A DNA stretch of 64,000 nt from Luteipulveratus mongoliensis (GTDB lineage: Bacteria; Actinomycetota; Actinomycetes; Actinomycetales; Dermatophilaceae): positions 4,836,001 through 4,900,000 of the forward strand of contig NZ_CP011112.1 of the NCBI RefSeq assembly GCF_001190945.1, read 5' to 3'. This document shows positions 9,756-18,225 of the stretch, one piece after another. Under the pieces are notes generated by a model. It saw only the letters and a list, made by a program, of their open reading frames with translations. It was not told where the DNA came from and made no database searches. The first letter of the stretch is position 1. Each line of letters starts with the position of its first letter. A program made the position numbers and the translations under genes.

Positions 9756-10307
9756 TCAGCTGTAGACGTGCGGGGCGAGCGTGCCGACGTCGCGCAGGTT
9801 GCGGTACTTCTCGTCGAAGTCGAGGCCATAGCCCACGACGAACTCGTTGGGGATGTCGAATCCGACGTATTTGCAGTCGATCTCGACCTTCGCAGCGTCC
9901 GGCTTGCGTAGCAGCGTGCAGATCTCCAGCGACGCCGGGCCGCGGCTGAGGAGGTTGGAGCGGATCCAGTTGAGCGTCAGACCCGAGTCGATGATGTCCT
10001 CGACGATCAGCACGTGCTTGTTGGTGATGTCCTCACGGAGGTCCATCAGGATGCGGACGACGCCGGAGGACTTGGTGCCCGAGCCGTAAGACGAGATCGC
10101 CATCCAGTCCATCGGCACCGACCCGGGGAAGGTCCGCATGAGGTCGGCCATCACCAGGATCGCGCCCTTGAGCACGCCGACGAGGAGCAGGTCCTTGCCC
10201 TCGTAGTCCTTCCAGATCTGCTCGCCCAGCTCGGCCAGCCGGTCCTGGATCTGCTGCTCGGTGTAGAGCACCTTCTCCAGGTCCTGGCCCATATGGCTCG
10301 CGTCCAC
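9756..10307 (-). CDS. hpt: Hypoxanthine phosphoribosyltransferase
   Basis: 183 residues; salvages hypoxanthine and guanine to IMP and GMP using PRPP. Motifs: LLLVGVLKGAILVMADL (PPi loop), SSYGSGTKSSG (flexible loop), VLIVEDIIDSGLTL (PRPP-binding acidic loop) and the C-terminal VGYGLDFDEKYRNL purine clamp. The GTG at 10307 has AAGGGA six bases upstream; a GTG six bases earlier overlaps that site and is less likely. The usual neighbour tilS precedes it. Confidence 0.96.
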   Translation of the reverse strand: MDASHMGQDLEKVLYTEQQIQDRLAELGEQIWKDYEGKDLLLVGVLKGAILVMADLMRTFPGSVPMDWMAISSYGSGTKSSGVVRILMDLREDITNKHVLIVEDIIDSGLTLNWIRSNLLSRGPASLEICTLLRKPDAAKVEIDCKYVGFDIPNEFVVGYGLDFDEKYRNLRDVGTLAPHVYS

Positions 10308-10352
10308 GGTCACTCCCTTGTGCGGGTCGGTCGTGCGGGGGCTACGTCGGAC

Positions 10353-11510
10353 CTATTGAACCGGACCGGCCTGGCGCACGATGATGCGGCCGTCCTCGCG
10401 GACGGCCTGCAGCCCGCCCGGCACGTCGACCGGGCCCTGCCCTTTCCAGCGCATGACGAGGTCGTCGATCCATCCGATCTGCGCCGAGGACAGGGCCGCT
10501 GAGTCGGCGCCTGCGTCGAGCAGCAGCAACCGGATGACGCGGGTCCGTACGCCGGTGGGCAGCTTCGCGAGCGCCTCAGCCTCCAGGCCGGCCGCATCAT
10601 GCTCGTACGCCGCCGCGGCCAGCTCGTCGAGCACGTCACCGTCCGCACGGAGCAGGTCCGCCGACCGAGCCAGTCCGGCCCGTACACCTGGCCCGATGCG
10701 GGCCTCGACCTCATCGAGAACCCGGCGTACGCGTACGCGCAGGAAGCGTTCGTCGGCGTTGTGCGGGTCGTTCCACACCTGCAGGTCTTGGTCGCGGCAC
10801 GCCTGGTGCGTCTCGGCCGCGGTGACGTCGAGGAAGGGCCGCAGGACGGTCGGCGTACGCCGCGGCATCCCTGAGAGCGAGCGCGTGCCCGAGCCGCGCG
10901 CCAGGCCGAGGAGCACCTGTTCGGCCTGGTCGTCGCGGGTGTGGGCGAGGACGAGCGAGGTCGCACCGAGCCGCACCCGCGCGGCCTCGAGCGCTTCGTA
11001 GCGGGCCGCGCGGGCCTGCGCCTCCGGCCCCTCGCCGGTGCCCGTCGGGACGTCGACGCGCAGCACCTCCACCGGCCCGAGCCCGATGGATCGACACTGC
11101 TGGGCGGCGCGGTCGGCCACCTGTGCCGAGCCTTCCTGGAGGCCGTGGTCGACGACCAGCGCGCCGACGGCGAATCCGGCCCGCGGCCCCTCGAACGCGA
11201 GCGCTGCCGCGAGCGCAAGTGAGTCCGCTCCGCCACTGACCGCGGCCAGCAGCAGCGTGCCCTCCACCTCTGCGCCCTGGGTGATGTCCACGTCCGCCGG
11301 GCGGTCCAGCTGTCGCCGCCGGCCGCCCCAAGAAACTGCGTCTCTTGAATCTGTCGCACTCGTAACCGCGTCAGATTCAGGAGACGCAGTCTCTTGCGCG
11401 GGGGCAGCTGGGGCAGGGGCGGGGTGGGGCAAGCGGGGCGTACGACGTGAGCTGAGCGCACGGCGTACGGCCAGTCGGGTGACCGCGACGGCGGCAGGCG
11501 GGCCGGCCAT
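10353..11510 (-). CDS. tilS: tRNA(Ile)-lysidine synthase
   Basis: 385 residues; converts C34 of tRNA-Ile(CAU) to lysidine, an essential decoding step. The PP-loop SGGADS is near residue 95, later than usual because of a low-complexity N-terminal extension (about residues 1-80, rich in Ala/Pro/Ser). The VVDHGLQ and LAHTRDDQAEQVLLGLARGSG motifs follow; the C-terminal substrate-binding region is short, as in other actinobacteria. The extension is partly encoded by an inverted repeat (11330-11395), so the true start could be further in, though no ATG is closer. It begins 4 bases after the metalloprotease stop. Confidence 0.93.
   Translation of the reverse strand: MAGPPAAVAVTRLAVRRALSSRRTPRLPHPAPAPAAPAQETASPESDAVTSATDSRDAVSWGGRRRQLDRPADVDITQGAEVEGTLLLAAVSGGADSLALAAALAFEGPRAGFAVGALVVDHGLQEGSAQVADRAAQQCRSIGLGPVEVLRVDVPTGTGEGPEAQARAARYEALEAARVRLGATSLVLAHTRDDQAEQVLLGLARGSGTRSLSGMPRRTPTVLRPFLDVTAAETHQACRDQDLQVWNDPHNADERFLRVRVRRVLDEVEARIGPGVRAGLARSADLLRADGDVLDELAAAAYEHDAAGLEAEALAKLPTGVRTRVIRLLLLDAGADSAALSSAQIGWIDDLVMRWKGQGPVDVPGGLQAVREDGRIIVRQAGPVQ
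11330..11395. repeat. Inverted repeat inside the tilS coding region
   Basis: Arms 11330-11353 and 11372-11395 (24 bases, two mismatches) around an 18-base spacer. It encodes the variable N-terminal segment reading ETASPESDAVTSATDSRDAV, so a palindrome appears to have been accommodated in frame. Confidence 0.65.
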
Positions 11511-11513
11511 GGC

Positions 11514-12560
11514 TCAGCCGTGGACCCGGGCGACCCAGTCCGACGGCTTCTCGATCTCCGTCGGCAGCGGCAGCGTCTCGGGCGAGGTCCAGATGGCGTT
11601 GAAGCCGTCGACACCGACCTGATCGGTGACCGAGCGGACGAACACGGCGCCGTCGCGGTACTGGCGCATCTTGGCCTCCAGTCCGAGCAGCCGTCGCAGC
11701 AGCCGGTCGACACCGCCGGCACCCTTGCGGCGGTGGTTGAACCGCTCGCGGATCTGGTCGACGGACGGCACGATCTGCGGACCGACATCGTCCATCACGA
11801 CATCCGCATGGCCCTCGAGCAGCGACATGATGGCGGTGATCTTGGCCATCTCGGCGCGCTGCTCGGGCGTGGCCACGAGGTCAGCGATGCCCTGGCCGCC
11901 CTCGCGCAGCAGGTCGGGCAGCCGGCCTGCGACGTTCTGGATGCGCTGCTGCAGCTGCTCGGGGTCGGGCACGAGATCGACCATGAGGCCACGCGCCCGC
12001 TCGATCATGTGGTCGCGCAGCCACGGCACCGCGGTGAACTGCACGCGATGCGTCTCCTCGTGCAGGCACACCCAGAGCCGGAAGTCGCTCGGGTCGACGC
12101 TCAGCTCACGCTCGACGTGCACGATGTTGGGTGCGACGAGCAGGAGGCTCGGTGTGCCGCCGGGGGCGAGGTCGTACTGACCGAGGACGCGGCTGGCGAC
12201 GTAGCCCATGACGGCGCCCGTCTCGGCGCCGGTGATCTTGGCGCCGACCTTGCGGGCGGTGGGCCCGGACGGCTTCTTGGCCGCGAGCTGGTCGATGACC
12301 GGAGAGATGAGCGAGGCCATCGAGGCGACGTTGGTGTTGATCCAGCCCTTGCGGTCGACCACGTGCACCGGGCTGCCGTCGGCCACAGCGTGCAGGCGGG
12401 CGGTGTCGGCGACCGGTTGGTGCGCGCGCGCTGCGGCTCCGCGCAGGTCCTCGACGGCGGCGTGAGCCTCGCCCTCGGTGACCGACGGCCCGTCGCGTAC
12501 GACGCGGTGTCCGGTGCGGCGGGCCAGCTCCCAGTCGACGTAGTCCTCGGGCTGAGTCAT
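11514..12560 (-). CDS. Zinc-dependent metalloprotease of the zincin_2 / 'F420-associated' family
   Basis: 348 residues. The HEETH sequence (in WVCLHEETHRVQF) is an HExxH zincin motif, and GHADVVMDDVG further on probably gives the third ligand. This matches the conserved actinobacterial family often labelled 'coenzyme F420 biosynthesis-associated protein'; that label comes from phylogenetic co-occurrence, not from chemistry. No signal peptide, so cytoplasmic. Its place between dacB and tilS is conserved in many actinobacteria. Substrate unknown. Confidence 0.85.
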   Translation of the reverse strand: MTQPEDYVDWELARRTGHRVVRDGPSVTEGEAHAAVEDLRGAAARAHQPVADTARLHAVADGSPVHVVDRKGWINTNVASMASLISPVIDQLAAKKPSGPTARKVGAKITGAETGAVMGYVASRVLGQYDLAPGGTPSLLLVAPNIVHVERELSVDPSDFRLWVCLHEETHRVQFTAVPWLRDHMIERARGLMVDLVPDPEQLQQRIQNVAGRLPDLLREGGQGIADLVATPEQRAEMAKITAIMSLLEGHADVVMDDVGPQIVPSVDQIRERFNHRRKGAGGVDRLLRRLLGLEAKMRQYRDGAVFVRSVTDQVGVDGFNAIWTSPETLPLPTEIEKPSDWVARVHG

Positions 12561-12585
12561 GACCCCATCCTCACATCCGCCCCTC

Positions 12586-12643
12586 CCGGCAGAAGTTGGT
12601 CACCTGCACACGCATACCTGTGCCCGGCACCAACTTTCGCCGG
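12586..12643. repeat. Nested palindromic repeat, copy 2
   Basis: Outer arms of 15 bases (CCGGCAGAAGTTGGT with ACCAACTTTCGCCGG, two mismatches) around the same 18-base core as at 2266-2283 (here 12606-12623). It lies between dacB and the metalloprotease gene. Confidence 0.7.
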
Positions 12644-12666
12644 AGGGGGCCCCGACGGTGGACCGG

Positions 12667-14094
12667 TCAGCGGCAGCCGCAGGTGGCGAGGGCGGCCACG
12701 ATCCGGTCGAGTGACGCGCGTGTCTCCAGCGCACCGCCCGCCTGCTTGCCGTTGTTGATGACGGCGAAGGCCAGGAGCCGCCCGTCTGCGTCGACCACCG
12801 TGCCCGTCAGGCTGCTGACCGACGGCAGGCTGCCGGTCTTCGCGCGCACCACTCCGGCACCACTGGTCGCCCCATCGACGGTGAACCGGTCGTGCAGCGT
12901 GCCGTTCCAGGCCGCGACGGGCAGCCGGGTCAGCACCTCGTGGAACGGCTTGCTCCGACCCGTGGTCCCGTGCACGACGAGGTCGCCGAGCACGCGCGCG
13001 GGGATGGTGGTGCCGTCGGACAGACCGCAGGCGTCCGCGAGCTTGACCCCGCGGGTGTCGATGCCGTCCTTGCGGAGCGTGTCCAGCACCCAGCCGGTCA
13101 CGGAGGCCGTGTCACCGGGCTTCCCGGCCTTGGCCGCCGCCTGCCGCGCCAACGACTCGATCATCGCGTTGTCGCTGTCCTGCAGAGCCAGCCCGAGCAC
13201 GTCGGCGATCGGCGCGGAGTGCACGACGCCGAGCCGTGCAGCGCCGGTCGGCTTCGTCGTCTGTTTCCCCAGCGTGGCCGAGATGCCTTGTGCAGCAAGG
13301 GCTTTCGCGAAGGCGTCGGCTGCAGTCCGCGCAGGATCCTTCGGCGGCGCGTGACCTGGGTCGGACCGCTTCGTCGACAGCCCGAGCATCGCGATCCGCG
13401 TCGTGAAACCCATGTCGACGTTGCCCTGATCCCAGTGCGCCGCCTGCAGCGGACCGGGCGCGTAGGACAGGTCGTAGTCGACCGTCGTGGACGTCTGCCC
13501 CTTCGCCTTGAGCTGGGTCGCGACCTGCACGGCCAGGTCCTCGAGGCCGGCGTGCCCGTTGATCGCCGCCGGGTCACCCTTGCCGGGCGCCAGGACGGTG
13601 TCGCCGCCCGCCACCAGGACGACCGAGCTGCCAGCGCCACTCGTGACCGTGGTGTCGAGGGTCGCGCCCATGTCGAGGGTCGAGGAGATGGCGTACGCCG
13701 ACAGCATCTTGGTGATCGACGCCGGCGTGTGCGCCCCGTCGGCATCGACGTCGAGCAGATGCTGCCCGGTCTGCCCGTCACGCACCGTGACTGCGGTCGT
13801 CGGGCCGAGGTTCTTGCTCTTCAGTAGGGGCCGTACGACGTCGCCCACCTTGGCGGGCACGGGCACCGGCGCGTTGCTGCGCCCTGTGAGGAGGGCGGGC
13901 CGACCGGCCACAGGCGGGCGCGCGGACGCGACCGGTGGCGGAGTCGTACGACCAGCGACGGGGACCGGGGCACGCACGGCGTCCGCGCGGGTGAGCACGC
14001 CGGGGACCTTGTCGTAGACGTCGAGGGTGGCGTAGGCACCGAGTGCGATGAGCAGGGCTCCCGCTCCCGCCGCGACCTTGCCCGCAGTCCGCAT
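12667..14094 (-). CDS. dacB: D-alanyl-D-alanine carboxypeptidase/endopeptidase (PBP4, S13)
   Basis: 475 residues; trims or cleaves peptidoglycan cross-links outside the membrane. An N-terminal hydrophobic segment (about residues 8-27) acts as signal anchor, followed by a Pro/Val/Ala-rich linker. The active-site set is complete: SITK near residue 126 (nucleophile Ser and Lys), SDN in the [11 protein letters not shown] block, and KTG in [10 protein letters not shown]. Length fits class C low-molecular-mass PBPs. AAGGGGC before the ATG supports the start. Divergent from ppa. Confidence 0.93.
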   Translation of the reverse strand: MRTAGKVAAGAGALLIALGAYATLDVYDKVPGVLTRADAVRAPVPVAGRTTPPPVASARPPVAGRPALLTGRSNAPVPVPAKVGDVVRPLLKSKNLGPTTAVTVRDGQTGQHLLDVDADGAHTPASITKMLSAYAISSTLDMGATLDTTVTSGAGSSVVLVAGGDTVLAPGKGDPAAINGHAGLEDLAVQVATQLKAKGQTSTTVDYDLSYAPGPLQAAHWDQGNVDMGFTTRIAMLGLSTKRSDPGHAPPKDPARTAADAFAKALAAQGISATLGKQTTKPTGAARLGVVHSAPIADVLGLALQDSDNAMIESLARQAAAKAGKPGDTASVTGWVLDTLRKDGIDTRGVKLADACGLSDGTTIPARVLGDLVVHGTTGRSKPFHEVLTRLPVAAWNGTLHDRFTVDGATSGAGVVRAKTGSLPSVSSLTGTVVDADGRLLAFAVINNGKQAGGALETRASLDRIVAALATCGCR

Positions 14095-14204
14095 GCCGCC
14101 CCTTTACACATTCTCGCCGTCGGTGGGAGACACTAACCCGCGGACCTGCGGGGCTTGCACCGTTCGGTCCATCACCGCAGACGACACGAGGGAATGGCCA
14201 GGTC

Positions 14205-14729
14205 ATGGAGTTCGACGTCACCATCGAGATCCCCCGGGGCAACCGGAACAAGTACGAGATCGACCACGAGACCGGCCGCATCCGGCTCGACCGTCGGCTC
14301 TTCACATCGATGGCCTACCCCGCCGACTACGGCTACATCGAGCACACGCTCGGCGAGGACGGCGACCCGCTGGACGCGATCCTGCTCATCGAGGAGTCGG
14401 TCTACCCCGGCGTCGTCGTCGAGGCACGCCCGGTCGCGGTCTTCAAGATGACCGACGAGGCTGGTGGCGACGACAAGGTGCTGTGCGTCGTGGCGGGCGA
14501 CCCGCGTACGGAGCGCACCAACGACCTCGAGGACGTCGAGCCGTTCCTGCTGAAGGAGATTCAGCACTTCTTCGAGACCTACAAGGCGCTTGAGCCGGGC
14601 AAGTCGGTCGAGGAGGGCTCGCACTGGGTCGGTCGCGACGAGGCCGAGAAGATCGTCGGCGAGGCCATCGAGCGCGCCAAGAGCAAGGGCCTCTCGACCG
14701 CCCGCTGGGCGATGCCCGAGGGCCACTGA
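14205..14729 (+). CDS. ppa: Inorganic pyrophosphatase (family I)
   Basis: 174 residues; hydrolyses pyrophosphate to drive biosynthesis. The signature EDGDPLDAI with the metal-binding aspartates, [12 protein letters not shown] at the N-terminus, [13 protein letters not shown] and the KKxE-like region near [17 protein letters not shown] are all present. Normal length. Divergent from dacB across about 110 bases. A half copy of the GGTCGAGTAG palindromic repeat begins 12 bases after its stop. Confidence 0.97.
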   Translation: MEFDVTIEIPRGNRNKYEIDHETGRIRLDRRLFTSMAYPADYGYIEHTLGEDGDPLDAILLIEESVYPGVVVEARPVAVFKMTDEAGGDDKVLCVVAGDPRTERTNDLEDVEPFLLKEIQHFFETYKALEPGKSVEEGSHWVGRDEAEKIVGEAIERAKSKGLSTARWAMPEGH

Positions 14730-14740
14730 CCCACACCGCC

Positions 14741-14800
14741 GGTCGAGTAGCCGGAGCGCCAGCGGAGGCGTATCGAGACCCGGTGACCGCGTGCGCCTGG
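14741..14800. repeat. Palindromic repeat, left half, split by IS110
   Basis: Begins GGTCGAGTAGCCGGAGCGCC and runs to CCTGG at the IS border. Compared with the intact copy at 19545-19650, it is the left arm plus loop; the right arm lies on the other side of the insertion at 16121. Confidence 0.85.
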
Positions 14801-14816
14801 ACGCTCCTATGGGTCG

Positions 14817-15863
14817 TCAAGTGGTTGCGGGGTGTTGGAGAAGTCGGTAGATGTCTCGGGCGATGTAGCGCTTGAGGCAGCGGGTGATCTCGCGTCTGGT
14901 CTTGCCTTCGCTGGTGCGGCGGGCGACGTAGTCGCGGGTGTTCTGGTCGTAGCGGATCCGGGTGAGGGCGATGGTGTGCAAGGCCCGGTTGAGCTGGCGG
15001 TCGCCGTATCGGTTGAGTCGGTGCCGGGTGATCTGACCGCTGCTGGCGGGGATCGGCGCAGTGCCGGCGATCATCGCGAAGGCTGCCTCGGAGTGGATGC
15101 GTCCGTTGTGGGACCAGGCGCACAGGATGGTCGCGGCCACGATCGGTCCGATGCCGGACTGGGTCAGCAGGTCTGGTCGCCAGGAGGTGACGATCGCCAG
15201 GATTGCTTTTTGGTGCTGCTCGGCTTCAGCGGCCAGGGTGCGGGCGCGGCGTGCCAGGGCCCGTAGTGCGGTGATCGTGGTGGTGGTCTCGGTGTCCGCT
15301 GCGGTGCGCACGCGTAGGGCTGCCGCGGTGGCGATCATCGCGGGCAGCCGTTGCCCGCGGAACCGGGCTCGGATGGGTTCAGGGGCGGCGATGACCAGCG
15401 CGAACAGCTGACGTTGGGCGTCGGTGGAGGCGTTGACCGCGGAGCGTCGCGCGGCCAGCAGCACCGACAGTGCCTGCCGGTCGCCGCTGGCTCGTGGGGT
15501 GCCTAGCCGGGGTCGGGCCATCGCTTCTCGGGCCGCGCGGACCGCGTCCAGCGGGTCGGACTTGGCACCGCCTCGGCGCTGGGCGCGTTGAGGGCGGTCC
15601 AGCTCGACCACCATCTCCTGCCGGCCGCTCAGCAGCCGCGTCAGGCCGGCGCCATGGCTGCTGGTGCCCTCGATCGCCCAAGCCCGCAGCACTGCGTGCT
15701 CGTCGGCGAACGCCACCAGGCGGGCGTAACCGGCCGCGGTGGCCTCCACCGTGATCTCACCCCGCACACCACCGGTGCGAGCATCAACAGCAGCCGCGCT
15801 GTGGGTGGCCACGTGAGTATCGACGCCGATGACGACATCGACCACATCAGTCAGACTGGTCAT
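14817..15863 (-). CDS. IS110-family DEDD transposase
   Basis: 348 residues from the ATG at 15863, preceded by AAAGGAGAG. The N-terminal RuvC-like DEDD domain has D15 (GVDTH), E65 (AIEGTSSHG), D103 and D106 (KSDPLDAVRAAR). The C-terminal Transposase_20 domain carries the catalytic serine region at 273-276 (ASSGQ) followed by HRLNRYGDRQLNRAL. Full length without frameshift, so probably functional. These recombinases use a structured bridge RNA to choose donor and target. Confidence 0.93.
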   Translation of the reverse strand: MTSLTDVVDVVIGVDTHVATHSAAAVDARTGGVRGEITVEATAAGYARLVAFADEHAVLRAWAIEGTSSHGAGLTRLLSGRQEMVVELDRPQRAQRRGGAKSDPLDAVRAAREAMARPRLGTPRASGDRQALSVLLAARRSAVNASTDAQRQLFALVIAAPEPIRARFRGQRLPAMIATAAALRVRTAADTETTTTITALRALARRARTLAAEAEQHQKAILAIVTSWRPDLLTQSGIGPIVAATILCAWSHNGRIHSEAAFAMIAGTAPIPASSGQITRHRLNRYGDRQLNRALHTIALTRIRYDQNTRDYVARRTSEGKTRREITRCLKRYIARDIYRLLQHPATT

Positions 15864-15914
15864 GCGTTCTCTCCTTTGTCGGAACGGGACGTGCTCCGGT
15901 CCGGATCGGAGAGT

Positions 15915-16080
15915 CGGCAGGACTGTGATGGGACACATCGCGCGCCGCTAACGCTCGATGGTCAAGCTCCTGATCAGGCCAGCAACTCCGACCGGGCCGG
16001 GGTCGGCAACCACGAGCGGACAAGTCCAGGCAAAGGCACCAAGCCAGTCTCGATACGGGTCACACCCGCGGCCACCAACC
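15915..16080 (-). ncRNA. Candidate IS110 bridge RNA
   Basis: Read on the minus strand, this region contains in order: CCGTATCGAGAC (16058-16047), identical to the target flank next to the upstream end; GCCTGG (16031-16026), complementary to the other target flank; GAGCGT (15956-15951), identical to the element's downstream terminus; and TCACAG (15928-15923), complementary to its upstream terminus. This is the guide order known for IS621 (target loop then donor loop). The RNA ends are approximate and I did not fold it. Confidence 0.7.
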
Positions 16081-16120
16081 ACAGCCCAGCACCAACAAGG
16101 CCGCGACACGAGCCTCACAG

Positions 16121-16164
16121 TCTCGATACGGCTCGCCCTAGGGGGCTCGCCTACTCGACCAGCG
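16121..16164. repeat. Palindromic repeat, right half, split by IS110
   Basis: TCTCGATACGGCTCGCCC through CTACTCGACCAGCG; the partner of 14741-14800. It ends 10 bases before the stop of the MFS gene. Confidence 0.85.
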
Positions 16165-16173
16165 AGGGTTGGG

Positions 16174-17496
16174 TCAGGCGGCGATGCGGAGTTTTTCGGG
16201 GATCAGGTGGTCGTACGCACCCGTCTCGTCCGCATGAATGTGTCGGCGGGTGCGTCGCCTGTAGCGCACGATCATCGCGATGCCGGTGAACCAGACGAGG
16301 TACTGCACCGCCATGGCCCAGCGGAACGAGTCGACCGTGTAGGTCGACGGTCCGCCCGGCGAGACCCGGTCGAGCACCGCACCGATCAGCACCACGGTCC
16401 CGAGCGCGGCCACGAAGCCGCCCACGTTGACGATGCCGGTCGCGCTGCCGATCCGGGTCGGCGGGTTGAAGGTGCGGGCCAGGTCGAACCCGATCATCGA
16501 GCCGGGTCCGCCGACGGCGGTCACCATGACGAGCACGATCAGCAGCCAGATCGGCGCCCGCCCGGGCCACAGCAGCACCACGGTCCAGACCGTCATGATC
16601 GCCGCGACGACCCCCAGGATCAGGGTCGAGCGCGAGTAGGGGTAGCGCGTCACGAACACCCCGAAGAGCGGGCTGCTGATCACCGTCGTGACGACCATCA
16701 GCGCGAGCAGCTGGCTGGCCTGACCGGTGCTGAGGCCTTGCCCGGCGGTCAGGAACGGGAAACCCCACATGATCGCGAAGACGTTGGCGCTGAACTGGGC
16801 CGTGAAGTGGCACCACAGACCGAGGCGAGTGCCGGGCTCACGCCAGGCGTGACGTACGGCTCGGCCCACCGCTCGCATCTTGAGCTCGGTGCGCTCGCGG
16901 TCGGCGTACGGGCTGTCCCGGACGACGAAGAGCAGCACCACCCCGAGCACGACGCCCAGCCCTGACGCCATCAGGAAGGACGTGGTCCAGCCAAGTCCGT
17001 CGAGGCTGGCCGCGAGCGGTCCGGCTGCGGCGAGCGCGCCGAGCTGGCCGGCGAACCCGGTCACCTGGGTGACCATCGGCGTACGGGCTGACGGGAACCA
17101 CAGCGCGACGAGCCGCAGGACCGAGACGAAGACCATGGCGTCACCCATGCCGACGAACACCCTGGCGAGGATGCCCGCCGCGTAGGAGTCGACGAACGCG
17201 AAGGCCAGCTGCGCCAGCGACATCGTGGTGACCCCAGCGATCAGGAGCACGCGCGAGCCGTAGCGGTCGAGCAGCGCGCCGACCGGGATCTGCATTGCGG
17301 CGTAGACCGCGAGCTGGACCATCGCGAACGTCGCCAGCTGGGCGGAGCTGATGTGGAAGCGGTCGGCCGCGACCAGGCCTGCCACGCCGAGCGAGGTGCG
17401 GTGGAAGATCGCCAGGATGTAGACGAGGACGGCGCTGGTCCACACCATCCAGGCGCGCGAGCCCCCGAGGGGGAAACGCAGCGTACGGTCGCTCAT
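16174..17496 (-). CDS. MFS transporter
   Basis: 440 residues with about 12 hydrophobic helices and the MFS loop pattern GALLDRYGSRVLL between helices 2 and 3 (residues about 77-90). The region around GFAGQLGALAAAGPLAASLDGLGWTTSFL resembles the nitrate/nitrite porter and sugar-acid families, but the substrate cannot be named. The start overlaps the GntR stop by ATGA, so the two form an operon and the regulator likely responds to the transported ligand. Confidence 0.85.
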   Translation of the reverse strand: MSDRTLRFPLGGSRAWMVWTSAVLVYILAIFHRTSLGVAGLVAADRFHISSAQLATFAMVQLAVYAAMQIPVGALLDRYGSRVLLIAGVTTMSLAQLAFAFVDSYAAGILARVFVGMGDAMVFVSVLRLVALWFPSARTPMVTQVTGFAGQLGALAAAGPLAASLDGLGWTTSFLMASGLGVVLGVVLLFVVRDSPYADRERTELKMRAVGRAVRHAWREPGTRLGLWCHFTAQFSANVFAIMWGFPFLTAGQGLSTGQASQLLALMVVTTVISSPLFGVFVTRYPYSRSTLILGVVAAIMTVWTVVLLWPGRAPIWLLIVLVMVTAVGGPGSMIGFDLARTFNPPTRIGSATGIVNVGGFVAALGTVVLIGAVLDRVSPGGPSTYTVDSFRWAMAVQYLVWFTGIAMIVRYRRRTRRHIHADETGAYDHLIPEKLRIAA

Positions 17497-18146
17497 CGGG
17501 CGACTCCGAGCCGATCCATGGCGTCCTCGACATGCGCGCGCGACTCGCGGACGAACTCGGCCTTGGTGCCCTGCTCAAGGAGCCGAATCAGCTTGCGGTG
17601 CGCCGTAATTGCGTGGGCCATGCGGGACGCGCTCGCTCGGATGCCATCGGCGAGGATGCACATCTGGCGGTCGCGCAGCATGCCGTACTGACGAGCCATC
17701 ACCGTGTTGCCGGCGGCCTCGACGATGACCGCATGGAAGACCCGGTCGGCCTCGCTGAACGCGGCCACGTCGTCCGCAGCCTTCGCCTCCTGCATCGCCT
17801 CGAGCCGCTGCTTGAGGTCGCCGACCAGCTCCGCGCGCGCAGCCCACGCCCGACCTGCGGCCCACTCCTCGATGACGAGCCGGGCCTCCAGCACCTCGTG
17901 CGCCTCACGCGGTGTGACGGGTACGACGAGCGCGCCGCGTTTGGGGTAGAGCGCGACGAGTCCCTCGGCCTGGAGTCGCAGGAGCGCCTCCCGCACCGGC
18001 GTACGACTGATGCCGACCTGGGCGGCGATGTGACCCTCGGTGAAGAGCTCGCCCCCGGGGAGTTCGCCGACGAGGATGGCCCGCTTGACGTGGTCGTAGG
18101 CGCGGTCGGAAGCGGGCGACGGGCGGGTGGTGACTGCTGTACTCAT
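17493..18146 (-). CDS. GntR-family regulator, FadR/FCD subfamily
   Basis: 217 residues from the ATG at 18146. An N-terminal winged helix (about 12-75, with FTEGHIAAQVGISRTPVREALLRLQAEGLV) is followed by an all-helical FCD ligand domain (about 85-210) whose metal-binding residues may include D and H in EADRVFHAVIVEAAGN and H in TAHRKLIRLL. The in-frame upstream codons read through a Cys-rich stretch and the operator, so the shorter start is preferred. Probably autoregulated through 18146-18170 and controlling the downstream MFS gene. Confidence 0.88.
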   Translation of the reverse strand: MSTAVTTRPSPASDRAYDHVKRAILVGELPGGELFTEGHIAAQVGISRTPVREALLRLQAEGLVALYPKRGALVVPVTPREAHEVLEARLVIEEWAAGRAWAARAELVGDLKQRLEAMQEAKAADDVAAFSEADRVFHAVIVEAAGNTVMARQYGMLRDRQMCILADGIRASASRMAHAITAHRKLIRLLEQGTKAEFVRESRAHVEDAMDRLGVAR

Positions 18147-18170
18147 GTTGCATCCAACATAGATGCAACA
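18146..18170. promoter_or_regulatory. Operator of the FCD-type GntR regulator
   Basis: Perfect 8-bp arms TGTTGCAT / ATGCAACA with a 9-base spacer, touching the regulator's start codon. It lies between the divergent gntR and hydrolase genes. GntR sites are short palindromes of this kind; with no clear Shine-Dalgarno before the ATG, a leaderless transcript is possible. Confidence 0.6.
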
Positions 18171-18225
18171 GCATTGTGGGCGCTCCGCCGACCACATCGT
18201 GGAAGTCGCTGGTTACGGTGCCGTA

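Larger units (their letters stand above)
14801..16120 (-). mobile_element. IS110-family insertion sequence, intact
   Basis: About 1320 bp with one transposase on the minus strand. The borders come from comparison with intact repeat copies: chromosomal sequence reads up to CCTGG at 14800 and resumes at TCTCGATACGG from 16121, with one base of ambiguity. There are no terminal inverted repeats, as expected for IS110. The short non-coding end after the gene (16 bases) and the long one before it (257 bases) fit the IS110 subgroup, whose bridge RNA is made from the upstream end. The duplicated target is at most 1-2 bases. Confidence 0.85.

Noticed and set aside
11330-11395. A terminal inverted repeat pair marking a transposon in tilS
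   Set aside because: Only 18 bases lie between the arms and there is no target duplication.
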